From Bacillota bacterium (GTDB taxonomy: Bacteria > Bacillota > Clostridia > Lachnospirales > Lachnospiraceae), in contig JAEWHU010000329.1 in NCBI GenBank assembly GCA_023387635.1, positions 1-10,001 of the forward strand: 10,001 nt of DNA, given 5' to 3'. This document shows positions 1-6,880 of the stretch, piece after piece (position 1 is the stretch's first letter; the number at the start of each line of letters is the position of its first letter). The notes under the pieces were generated by a model, which saw nothing but the letters and a program-made list of their open reading frames with translations, ran no database searches and was not told where the DNA came from. Both the position numbers and the translations under genes were made by a program.

Positions 1-806
1 AAATATTTAATGATTGGATTCATTATAAAGATGACAGTGAGGCATCCCAAAAAACTAGTCAAAAAGTAGAAGAAGTATTAAAAACTCTAAGATCCAGCGA
101 TAACCAAATAGTTAAATTGCTTGATGAGGTAAATGAGCGAAGTGAATATTTAGTGAAACGTTCTCAATGGGTAATTGGTGGTGATGGTTGGGCTTACGAT
201 ATTGGATATGGTGGTCTTGATCATGTTATGGCATCTGGTGAAGATATTAATGTGCTAGTATTTGATACAGAAATCTATTCTAATACGGGCGGTCAAGCAT
301 CGAAATCAACACCAACAGCGGCAATAGCCAAATTTGCATCAGCTGGAAAACGTTCAGGTAAAAAAGATTTAGGACGTATGATGATGACTTATGGTAATGT
401 TTATGTTGCTCAAGTTGGTATTAATGCAGATAATAATCAATTAATTAAGGCGCTACGTGAAGCTGAAAGTTATAATGGACCATCCATTGTTATTGCATAT
501 ACTCCATGTATAAGTCATGGTATACGTGAAGGTATGGGAAGAAGTATGCATACAATTAAAAATGCTGTTGCATGTGGTTATTGGCATTTATATCGTTATA
601 ATCCGAATTTAAAGCAAGAAGGTAAAAATCCATTTATATTAGATTCTAAAGAGCCTACTGGTGATTTCAGAGAATTCATTATGAATCAGGTAAGATATAG
701 TTCACTTGCACGAATGTACCCTGGTGAAGCGGAAGAACTATTTACAAAAACAGAAGAAAATGCAAGAGAAAGATATGAAACTTATAAAACATTAGCTTCA
801 TTATAG
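1..806 (+). CDS. nifJ: Pyruvate:ferredoxin oxidoreductase, C-terminal part (5' end outside window)
   Basis: This cytoplasmic enzyme oxidatively decarboxylates pyruvate with coenzyme A to acetyl-CoA and CO2 and reduces ferredoxin, a central step of clostridial fermentation. The reading frame is open to the left edge (first whole codon at base 3), so about 267 residues are visible of a protein that is normally near 1,170-1,180. The TTG at 117 is an internal codon, not a start. The visible part is the thiamine-diphosphate domain: GGDGWAYDIGYGG is followed by EIYSNTGGQASKSTP, the GDG...N-type cofactor-binding signature with the family's NTGGQ. Further on, YTPCISHGI carries the cysteine that in characterised PFORs ligates the proximal 4Fe-4S cluster (family knowledge). 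The frame is intact to a TAG stop and is followed by a hairpin terminator. Promoter and start are not in the window. Identity is very secure; the symbol follows the usual nifJ/por naming. Confidence 0.96.
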   Translation, partial: IFNDWIHYKDDSEASQKTSQKVEEVLKTLRSSDNQIVKLLDEVNERSEYLVKRSQWVIGGDGWAYDIGYGGLDHVMASGEDINVLVFDTEIYSNTGGQASKSTPTAAIAKFASAGKRSGKKDLGRMMMTYGNVYVAQVGINADNNQLIKALREAESYNGPSIVIAYTPCISHGIREGMGRSMHTIKNAVACGYWHLYRYNPNLKQEGKNPFILDSKEPTGDFREFIMNQVRYSSLARMYPGEAEELFTKTEENARERYETYKTLASL

Positions 807-855
807 AATTGTATACTATAGAGTTGATTAGTGTTTTGAAATGTTAATAACTATA

Positions 856-912
856 AAAGGTGTCATTGCATATAACGAGGAATATCCGTTTGCAATAGCA
901 CCTTTTTATTTT
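856..912. terminator. Bidirectional intrinsic terminator between convergent genes
   Basis: The arms AAAGGTGTCATTGCA (856-870) and TGCAATAGCACCTTT (891-905) pair as 7 + 6 bp around a two-base mismatch. The loop contains a further small self-complementary stretch (AACG...CGTT). On the plus strand the stem runs into TTTTTATTTT, ending the oxidoreductase transcript. On the minus strand it runs into TTTTAT, so it can also end transcripts from the AraC gene that points towards it. Confidence 0.85.
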
Positions 913-959
913 ATTATAAATAATAGGATTCGAGTGTCAAAAGTCTTAATTTAAGTATT

Positions 960-988
960 GAATGAATATGTTTGCATAATATTCATTC
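960..988. repeat. Perfect 10-bp inverted repeat downstream of the AraC gene
   Basis: GAATGAATAT (960-969) and ATATTCATTC (979-988) are exact reverse complements with a 9-base loop. Neither side is followed by a clear T-tract, so it is not a textbook terminator. It lies in the 3' region of the minus-strand regulator gene and might stabilise that mRNA or act as a protein-binding site. In AT-rich DNA a chance origin cannot be excluded. Confidence 0.5.
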
Positions 989-1009
989 GGCTTGCCTTTC
1001 CTTTTAAAA

Positions 1010-2245
1010 TTACAAATCATGATTGGTGTCCTCAGTCCATATTTGCTTTTTATATTCAGTCGGGGTATAACCTATTATCTTCTTAAATAACTTAGTGAAG
1101 TAATTCACGTCATTAATACCTACATACCATGCTATGTCTTGAATCTGCATGTCTTTTGTATTAAGCATTTTAACTGCTATACTAACTCGTTGCTTGTTTA
1201 TATATTCTGTTAAAGTCATCTTTACTTCTTTTTTAAAAAGGGTAGAGAGATAATTTGGATTAACACTAAACTGTGTCGCTATGGATTTTAACGAGATAGG
1301 CTTACTCATATTAAGATTAATATAGTTTAGTGTATTTTGTATTAAGGTGGAATAATCTTTTAATGAATGGTTTTGAACAAGTAGACAATATTTTTTAATC
1401 ATTTCATACACTAAGTCATCAATTGAATTTATAGAAGATAATTTCTCTATTTCAATAGCGAATTTAGTTGAGATTTCATCTAAATATACTGGATGGATTG
1501 AACTTTGTTCAGCAGCTTTCCTACATAATGTATTTAATATAATTGCCTGATTTTTCCTATTACGAATAGGATCTTTACTTCTTGGAATTAATTTCATATT
1601 AATTAACTTAGAAAGATTATCCAGACCAGAACTCCTATCACCTCTGGATATGGCTTTCATTAATAGATTTTCATTATTATACCTTTCTTCTAGTAGATTC
1701 ATTGCATATGAAATTTCAGGATTAGGGGTATAATCTATTGCTATGTCTTGATTTTTCCATGTTTCTTCCTTGTAGATTATTTTAAAATCACTTTTACTAT
1801 CAAATATAAAGGAGCCAATTGCATTGTATATAGAAACCACAATACTAGAACTAACCGTAGGAAGTTCAGAATAATAGTCCTTAATAGGTATATACATCTC
1901 ATTGGTTAAACCATTGGTTTTTAATATATATTGATAAAATTCCTCATTTTTATCTTCTAATAAATAAGGGCCAATGCACAAATAATCAGGATTGCTATTG
2001 GGAATTTTTAGTATACCAAAATGAGTACTAAAACTATCAACAAAACTAAAAATAGCATTGTCATCAAGGTTTGTGAAATTAGATATCAAAATGGAATAGT
2101 AATCAGTATTAGGCCATAAATTTTTCCTAAGAAAATGATCTACTTTTGTAATATTGTTATATGGTGGAGTTAAATAATTGACATCCACTCCAATTGTACT
2201 TTGCAAAATATTTTTAATAAATATTATTAGATTTTTATCAATCAT
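1010..2245 (-). CDS. AraC-family transcriptional regulator, probable regulator of the glucuronide operon
   Basis: A 411-residue cytoplasmic regulator. The last ~110 residues form an AraC/XylS DNA-binding domain: a first helix-turn-helix at about 317-340 (ISLKSIATQFSVNPNYLSTL) and a second at about 368-399 (IQDIAWYVGINDVNYFTKLF, then the typical GYTPTEYKK end). The first ~290 residues are not a recognised cupin-type AraC arm. They resemble the long, poorly defined sensor regions of clostridial YesN-like regulators, and no transmembrane segment or response-regulator receiver domain is visible. The gene is divergent from the beta-glucuronidase gene across 160 bases, the usual arrangement for a local sugar-operon activator. 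The ligand (a glucuronide or glucuronate) is inferred from context only. The start at 2245 has only a weak Shine-Dalgarno match (AAGAAAG about 9 bases upstream), which may mean low expression. Family secure; target inferred. Confidence 0.9.
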   Translation of the reverse strand: MIDKNLIIFIKNILQSTIGVDVNYLTPPYNNITKVDHFLRKNLWPNTDYYSILISNFTNLDDNAIFSFVDSFSTHFGILKIPNSNPDYLCIGPYLLEDKNEEFYQYILKTNGLTNEMYIPIKDYYSELPTVSSSIVVSIYNAIGSFIFDSKSDFKIIYKEETWKNQDIAIDYTPNPEISYAMNLLEERYNNENLLMKAISRGDRSSGLDNLSKLINMKLIPRSKDPIRNRKNQAIILNTLCRKAAEQSSIHPVYLDEISTKFAIEIEKLSSINSIDDLVYEMIKKYCLLVQNHSLKDYSTLIQNTLNYINLNMSKPISLKSIATQFSVNPNYLSTLFKKEVKMTLTEYINKQRVSIAVKMLNTKDMQIQDIAWYVGINDVNYFTKLFKKIIGYTPTEYKKQIWTEDTNHDL

Positions 2246-2279
2246 AGAATATACTTTCTTAATTCCTTTATTTTATTAT

Positions 2280-2308
2280 TGTATAATTTACACTTATTAT
2301 ATGTAATA
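2280..2308 (-). promoter_or_regulatory. Candidate promoter for the AraC-family regulator
   Basis: On the minus strand TATACA (2285-2280) serves as a possible -10, with TATTAC (2308-2303) at 17-base spacing as a weak -35. It is the mirror image of the plus-strand candidate, and the two -35 boxes lie almost on top of each other. RNA polymerase could therefore probably occupy only one direction at a time. The leader to the start codon at 2245 would be about 28 bases. Confidence 0.3.
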
Positions 2309-2322
2309 ACTGAAAATTATAC
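2281..2322. promoter_or_regulatory. 42-bp dyad, candidate operator in the araC-uidA divergent gap
   Basis: The outer arms GTATAATTT (2281-2289) and AAATTATAC (2314-2322) are perfect reverse complements. Nested inside on exactly the same centre (2301.5) are TTATTA (2294-2299) and TAATAA (2304-2309), and the flanking CA/TG pair (2291-2292 with 2311-2312) also matches. In all, 18 of 21 position pairs are complementary. It sits between the two divergent genes and overlaps the best -10 candidates on both strands. It could be a binding site for a dimeric regulator, or a symmetric back-to-back promoter. Classical AraC proteins more often bind direct repeats, so the binding protein is uncertain. Confidence 0.55.
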
Positions 2323-2323
2323 T
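2295..2323 (+). promoter_or_regulatory. Candidate promoter for the glucuronidase operon
   Basis: TATACT (2318-2323) is a good -10 element. At the 17-base spacing the -35 position reads only TATTAT, a poor match to TTGACA. A weak -35 fits a promoter that depends on an AraC-type activator (inference). Transcription would start near 2330, leaving a leader of about 75 bases before the strong AGGAGG of the first gene. Confidence 0.35.
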
Positions 2324-2405
2324 AAAAATCATGAATATTCTACTCACGGATTTTTTAATACTATGTTAAATTATAAACATAAAATAAATCGCAGGAGGTC
2401 ACTAC

Positions 2406-4229
2406 ATGTTAGGTAGTATGATGTACCCAAGAAATACAAAATCAAGAAGAATTTTAGATATGACAGGATTTTGGAAATTTAAATTTGACCCAAATCAAGA
2501 AGGTCTAGTTAAGGGATGGGAAAAAGGTCTAAATGATACAATCACCATGCCAGTACCTTCTAGTTTTAATGATTTTTTTACAGATAAAGAATCAAGAGAA
2601 TATACAGGTGACTTTTGGTATGAAACAGAAGTTTTTGTGCCAGGAGAATGGAAAGAAAGTAATGTTGACATAAGATTTGATTCAGCTACACATAGAGCAA
2701 CCGTATTTGTTAATGGCGTTAAGATGGCATTCCATGAAGGTGGATTTTTACCATTTAATGTAAGGATTAATGATGTTGTAAAATGGAACGATGTTAATCA
2801 GGTAGTAGTTTTATTAAATAATGAACTAAGCCTAACAACACTTCCAGCGGGTGAGACAAAAACATTATCTGATGGAACAAAGATGTCTAAGCCTTATTTT
2901 GATTTCTACAATTATTCAGGTTTACAGCGTCCTGTTCGTCTTGTTATTACACCAAAGGAATCAATAACTAACTTTACTGTGAATCACAAATTGGACGGCA
3001 AAAATTCTATAACAGAATATGATGTTGTAACAACAGGGGAACATGATGTAGAGGTTAGGGTTTATGATGAAGATAAACAATTAGTAGCAGTTTCTAACGG
3101 TAAAAAAGGAACCATTACTATAGAAAATTGTCGCTTATGGAATGTATTAGATGCTTATCTTTATACTTTTAAAATATATATTAAAGATGGAGATACTATT
3201 ATTGATGAATATTATGACCATATTGGTATTCGTACCGTAGAGGTAAAAGGTACAAGTTTATTAATCAATAATAAGCCTGTATATTTAAAAGGATTCGGTA
3301 AACATGAGGATGCTGATATAAGAGGTCGTGGTTTTGACCTTGCAATTGTAAAGAGAGATTTTGAATTGATGAAATGGATAGGTGCCAATTCATTTAGGAC
3401 ATCTCATTATCCATATTGTGAAGAAATCTTACAAATGGCAGATAGAGAAGGATTTGTAGTAATTGATGAAGTAGCAGCAGTTGGATTCATGATAAGCACT
3501 ATGAACTTTTTAGATGCTGGTACTGGAGCAAAGACAAAAAGTTTCTTTGAACGTGAAGAAGTACACACTACTACAAAAGAAGTTCATAAGAATGCATTAG
3601 AAGAATTAATTACAAGAGATCATAATCACGCATGTGTATGTATTTGGTCCTTACTAAATGAGCCAGAAACAGTAAATGATGCAGCAGTACCATACTTTAA
3701 AGAAATCTTTGAATATGCAAGAAGTTTAGATATTCAAAAGAGACCAAGAACATTCTCATTAATATTAATGTCATTACCTAATACATGTAAGTGTTATCAA
3801 TTCGCAGATATCATTGCATTAAATAGATACTATGGATGGTATCTAAGTGGTGGATATGAACTTCGAGAAGCAAAAGAAAACTTTATAAAAGAAATGGAAT
3901 CTTGGAAAGAGTTAAACCTAGACAAACCTTTCATCTTCACAGAGTACGGTGCAGATACGGTAGCGGGAATACACAAATTACCATCCGTACAATGGAGTGA
4001 AGAATATCAATGTGAATATTTGGATATGCAGCATGAAGTATTTGATTCCTTTGATTTTGTTGTAGGTGAGCAAGTATGGAATTTTGCTGACTTCCAAACA
4101 ACAGAAGGAATCTTACGTACGGATGGTAATAAAAAGGGTATCTTTACTAGAGACCGTCAACCAAAGGCAGCAGCTCATTTCTTAAAGAAAAGATGGGAAA
4201 AACTACCTCTAAATTATAAAAGAGGATAG
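2406..4229 (+). CDS. uidA: Beta-glucuronidase, glycoside hydrolase family 2
   Basis: This enzyme hydrolyses beta-D-glucuronides to glucuronate plus the aglycone, probably in the cytoplasm since there is no signal peptide. Its 607 residues match the E. coli enzyme (603) along the whole length: sugar-binding jelly-roll (about 1-185, with FDSATHRATVFVNG), immunoglobulin-like middle domain (to about 280) and TIM barrel. Diagnostic segments include GFGKHEDADIRGRGFD, IGANSFRTSHYPY and NRYYGWY. The acid/base is E419 in LLNEPE and the nucleophile is E513 in TEYGAD. N575 and K577 in GNKKG form the N-x-K motif that recognises the glucuronate carboxylate and separates glucuronidases from GH2 galactosidases. 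The loop at about 363-386 is as long as the E. coli active-site loop, suggesting a Loop-1-type enzyme that favours small glucuronides (inference). AGGAGG at 2393-2398, seven bases before the ATG, fixes the start. It is the first gene of a two-gene operon. Confidence 0.97.
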   Translation: MLGSMMYPRNTKSRRILDMTGFWKFKFDPNQEGLVKGWEKGLNDTITMPVPSSFNDFFTDKESREYTGDFWYETEVFVPGEWKESNVDIRFDSATHRATVFVNGVKMAFHEGGFLPFNVRINDVVKWNDVNQVVVLLNNELSLTTLPAGETKTLSDGTKMSKPYFDFYNYSGLQRPVRLVITPKESITNFTVNHKLDGKNSITEYDVVTTGEHDVEVRVYDEDKQLVAVSNGKKGTITIENCRLWNVLDAYLYTFKIYIKDGDTIIDEYYDHIGIRTVEVKGTSLLINNKPVYLKGFGKHEDADIRGRGFDLAIVKRDFELMKWIGANSFRTSHYPYCEEILQMADREGFVVIDEVAAVGFMISTMNFLDAGTGAKTKSFFEREEVHTTTKEVHKNALEELITRDHNHACVCIWSLLNEPETVNDAAVPYFKEIFEYARSLDIQKRPRTFSLILMSLPNTCKCYQFADIIALNRYYGWYLSGGYELREAKENFIKEMESWKELNLDKPFIFTEYGADTVAGIHKLPSVQWSEEYQCEYLDMQHEVFDSFDFVVGEQVWNFADFQTTEGILRTDGNKKGIFTRDRQPKAAAHFLKKRWEKLPLNYKRG

Positions 4230-4265
4230 ATACTATAAAAATAAGTATTAGAAAAGGAAAATAGT

Positions 4266-5639
4266 ATGAAACAGTTAAAGACTAAAAATAAAATCGGATA
4301 TTTTCTAGGTGATGTTGCAAACTGTACCACATTCGCAATGTCCTCAGGATTCTTGTTAGCATTTTACACAGATGTTGCTGGTATTTCAGCGGCAGCAGCA
4401 GGTATATTATTTATGGTAGCAAGGGTATGGGATTCAATTACAGACGTAATGATGGGTGTACTTGTAGATAAGATATTTGCGAAACGTATGAGTAAACATG
4501 CTGATAAGCATATTGACAAATTTAGACCATTCTTGTTATGGGGTGGATGGCTGGTAATAGCATCAGCGATTCTAATGTTTATTTCACCAAGTGGGTTATC
4601 AGCAGGTCAAAAACTTGTATGGGCTTATGTAACTTATATTCTATGGGGGATGTGTTATACTTTTGTTAACATTCCATATGGTTCATTAGCTTCTGTTATG
4701 ACTCAAGATGCAAGTGAAAGAGCGTCTCTTTCTGTAGCTAGAGGTCTTGGTGGTACTGCTGGTAACCTCTTACCTAGAATGATTGTACCATTTATATTAA
4801 CATTTTTTGCTGATGATTTAGGAAAAGCATATTTAGTATCTATGGTAGTACTTGGAACAATTGGTCTTATATCTTATTTTATTACTTATAAAACAGTGGA
4901 AGAGAATATTAAAGCTCCAGTTGTAACTACTACAAACAAAGAAAAAGCTAAAATTACTGACTACTTAAAATTAATTGCTAAGAATAGACCTTTTATTGCT
5001 GTATGCCTTGCATCTATATCTTTAATGTTTGGTATGATGACAAATCAAGCAATGGTATTGTACTATTTTAGAGAAAACTTAAATGCAGTTAGCTTAATGG
5101 GTATATCAATGATTATTAGTATGGTTCCACAACTTTTAATCGCTCCATTTGTTTCTAAATTAGTACGTAAATTTTCAACTAAAAAAGTTGCAGCTATCGC
5201 TAGTTTACTATCTGCAATAGTGTATGGAGTGGTATTTTTAATGCCAGATAATATTATTATATATATTGTTGGTACTCTAATCGCTGGTGTATTCCAATCT
5301 ATCCCTAATACAATAGTATGGGGAATGGTTTCTGATTGTATTGATTATAATGAATATTTAAGTGGTCATAGACAAGAAGGTGTAATTTATGGAAGTTACA
5401 GTTTTATGCGTAAATTAGGACAAGCATTAGCAGGATTATTTGCAGGTGCTGGACTTGGTATCGTTGGATATAATGCAAAGTTAGCAGTACAAACTTCTAG
5501 TACACTTATTGGTATTAAATTCTTAACATTGGGATTATGCGGTCTAGGTATGTTCTTAGCTTTCTTAGCATATCAGTTTATATGGAACTTAACAGAAGAA
5601 AAACAAAAAGAAGTGATTGAGAAAATTAATAATAAATAA
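4266..5639 (+). CDS. uidB: Glucuronide:cation symporter, GPH family
   Basis: An integral membrane carrier of the glycoside-pentoside-hexuronide:cation symporter family (major facilitator superfamily), predicted to import glucuronides with H+ or Na+ for the enzyme encoded just upstream. It has 457 residues and about 12 hydrophobic segments. Its N-terminus GYFLGDVANCTTFAMS...YTDVAG and the segments VNIPYGSLASVMTQ, KFRPFLLWGG and EYLSGHRQEG...SFMRKLGQA follow E. coli GusB closely. There is no C-terminal IIA-like domain. The cytoplasmic loop before KFRPF (about residues 70-83, AKRMSKHADKHI) is roughly ten residues longer than in E. coli GusB. AAGGAA at 4254-4259 is a good ribosome binding site. 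The gene follows the glucuronidase stop after 36 bases with no terminator between, so they are cotranscribed. GPH carriers for other sugars look alike, so specificity rests on context plus these matches. Confidence 0.9.
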   Translation: MKQLKTKNKIGYFLGDVANCTTFAMSSGFLLAFYTDVAGISAAAAGILFMVARVWDSITDVMMGVLVDKIFAKRMSKHADKHIDKFRPFLLWGGWLVIASAILMFISPSGLSAGQKLVWAYVTYILWGMCYTFVNIPYGSLASVMTQDASERASLSVARGLGGTAGNLLPRMIVPFILTFFADDLGKAYLVSMVVLGTIGLISYFITYKTVEENIKAPVVTTTNKEKAKITDYLKLIAKNRPFIAVCLASISLMFGMMTNQAMVLYYFRENLNAVSLMGISMIISMVPQLLIAPFVSKLVRKFSTKKVAAIASLLSAIVYGVVFLMPDNIIIYIVGTLIAGVFQSIPNTIVWGMVSDCIDYNEYLSGHRQEGVIYGSYSFMRKLGQALAGLFAGAGLGIVGYNAKLAVQTSSTLIGIKFLTLGLCGLGMFLAFLAYQFIWNLTEEKQKEVIEKINNK

Positions 5640-5683
5640 TTAGTTAATAGTATCATTATAATGAGTTATTAATAAATAAAGGT

Positions 5684-5733
5684 GGGGCTGTGGCTAAGGT
5701 AACGTGATGTTAATTAGCTACAGCTCCATTTTT
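5684..5733 (+). terminator. Intrinsic terminator of the glucuronide operon
   Basis: A 14-bp stem (5684-5697 GGGGCTGTGGCTAA with 5714-5727 TTAGCTACAGCTCC, two G-U pairs) closes a 16-base loop and is followed by ATTTTTA. It lies 45 bases after the symporter stop and isolates the operon from the genes downstream. Confidence 0.92.
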
Positions 5734-5818
5734 ATGCAAAAAAAAGATACAATATATGGGATTTTATACTGATTTGTACTAATATCGTTTATAATTATTC
5801 AGAATTTATTGTTAGAAC

Positions 5819-5846
5819 TTGAAGTTTACAAAAGATATGATATAAT
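5819..5846 (+). promoter_or_regulatory. Candidate promoter upstream of a short terminated transcript
   Basis: TTGAAG (5819-5824) and a perfect TATAAT (5841-5846) are separated by 16 bases, an acceptable vegetative sigma-factor promoter. It lies after the symporter terminator and more than 100 bases before the main methionine-operon promoter. Transcription would start near 5853. Confidence 0.45.
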
Positions 5847-5891
5847 TCTACTTGTTATATTGATACGATAATCATGTAGTTTTACAATAAT

Positions 5892-5919
5892 AGAGCAGAT
5901 TGATATATCTGCTTTTAAT
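5892..5919 (+). terminator. Short hairpin with T-run in the gap before metN
   Basis: AGAGCAGAT-type arm (5892-5900) pairs with ATCTGCTTT-type arm (5907-5915): seven strong pairs AGCAGAT/ATCTGCT plus weak flanking pairs, with a six-base loop, followed by TTTTAAT. It sits before, not after, the strong promoter at 5956, so it would end or attenuate RNA begun at the 5819-5846 promoter. That RNA would be about 65 nt. No reading frame of useful size lies inside. Confidence 0.5.
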
Positions 5920-5955
5920 AATGTCCAGAAGATATAATAAAAATTAAAATCGGTA

Positions 5956-5984
5956 TTGACAAAATATAGTTATAGTAGTATAAA
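5956..5984 (+). promoter_or_regulatory. Main promoter of the methionine-transport operon
   Basis: A perfect -35 TTGACA (5956-5961), 17-base spacer and TATAAA (5979-5984) form a strong vegetative promoter. The leader from about 5991 to the metN start is near 77 nt. It holds a 10-bp palindrome ATATCGATAT (6000-6009) just after the start point, a possible repressor site. The S-box (SAM) core and the T-box anticodon-binding sequence were looked for in 5734-6067 and not seen. Confidence 0.75.
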
Positions 5985-6067
5985 TAAAACATACAAATCA
6001 TATCGATATACTATGAAATAGAAATAACGAAAAAAGATTCAGATTACAATATGGAAAAGGTGATGAT

Positions 6068-6880
6068 ATGATTCGGATTAGCAATCTAACGAAGGAATTT
6101 CAAGTTAAAAAAAAGAAATTAACCGTACTAAATAATATTAACATGGAAATAGATGATGGAGATATATTTGGTATTATTGGTATGAGCGGTGCTGGAAAGA
6201 GCACACTAATACGTTGTATCAATCTTTTAGAGAAACCTACAAGTGGTAGTATTTATATTAATGATATTGATATTACTAAGAAAAGTGGAAGAGAATTATT
6301 GAAACTTCGTAAAGATATTGGAATGATATTTCAAAACTTCAATCTTTTAATGCAACGAAATGTTAGAAAAAATATTGCATTTGGCTTAGAAATTACAAAA
6401 TTAAAAGATTTTAAAGTAGAAGGAATGTCACAAAGAGAGTTTAATGAGTTAAGTTATTTAAAGAAAAGAAAAGTAAAAAAAGAGGAAATCAAAAAACGAG
6501 TAGATGAATTATTAGAATTAGTTGATTTAAAGGATAAAGAACATTATTATCCTTCTAGATTAAGTGGTGGTCAAAGGCAAAGAGTTGCCATTGCTCGTGC
6601 GTTAGCTACAAGACCATCCATTCTATTATGCGATGAGGCTACCTCAGCACTTGATAGTGTAACAACAGAGTCCATATTAAATCTTCTTAAAAAAATAAAT
6701 AAGGAAAGAAAAGTTACTATTATTGTCATTACTCATGAAATGAACGTAGTTCAAAAAATATGTAATAAAGTAGTAGTAATTGATAAATCCGAGATTATTG
6801 CAACAGGAAAGACAGAAGAAGTTTTTGAGAATCAGACTTCAGAAGTTATAAGAAGATTAGTTGGGGGTGTTTGTGAATGA
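6068..6880 (+). CDS. metN: Methionine ABC importer, ATP-binding subunit lacking the NIL domain
   Basis: The cytoplasmic ATPase that powers methionine uptake with MetI and MetQ. All ABC motifs are intact: Walker A GMSGAGKST (38-46, K44), Q-loop Q89, signature LSGGQ (165-169), Walker B ILLCDE (185-190, E190), D-loop SALD and switch H223 in THEMNVV. DEATSALDSVTT and ITHEMNVV are typical of MetN. Two features are unusual. The protein ends at 270 residues, just after the ATPase domain, whereas typical MetN (~340) carries a C-terminal NIL/ACT-like domain that binds methionine and shuts the transporter down. There is also a lysine-rich insertion of about 20 residues after the Q-loop (about 111-138, KLKDFKVEGMSQREF...). 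AAGGTG at 6057-6062 fixes the ATG start. The stop overlaps the next gene's start as ATGA. Assignment as methionine-specific rests mainly on the MetQ neighbour. Confidence 0.9.
   Translation: MIRISNLTKEFQVKKKKLTVLNNINMEIDDGDIFGIIGMSGAGKSTLIRCINLLEKPTSGSIYINDIDITKKSGRELLKLRKDIGMIFQNFNLLMQRNVRKNIAFGLEITKLKDFKVEGMSQREFNELSYLKKRKVKKEEIKKRVDELLELVDLKDKEHYYPSRLSGGQRQRVAIARALATRPSILLCDEATSALDSVTTESILNLLKKINKERKVTIIVITHEMNVVQKICNKVVVIDKSEIIATGKTEEVFENQTSEVIRRLVGGVCE

Noticed and set aside
117..806. Stand-alone 229-residue protein starting at TTG 117
   Set aside because: The frame continues unbroken to the left edge and the sequence is the internal C-terminal part of pyruvate:ferredoxin oxidoreductase; 117 is only an in-frame Leu codon.
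5734..6067. SAM (S-box) riboswitch or methionine T-box in the metN leader
   Set aside because: Expected because many Firmicutes methionine operons have one, but neither the S-box core nor the T-box antiterminator sequence could be found by reading; a covariance-model search would be decisive.
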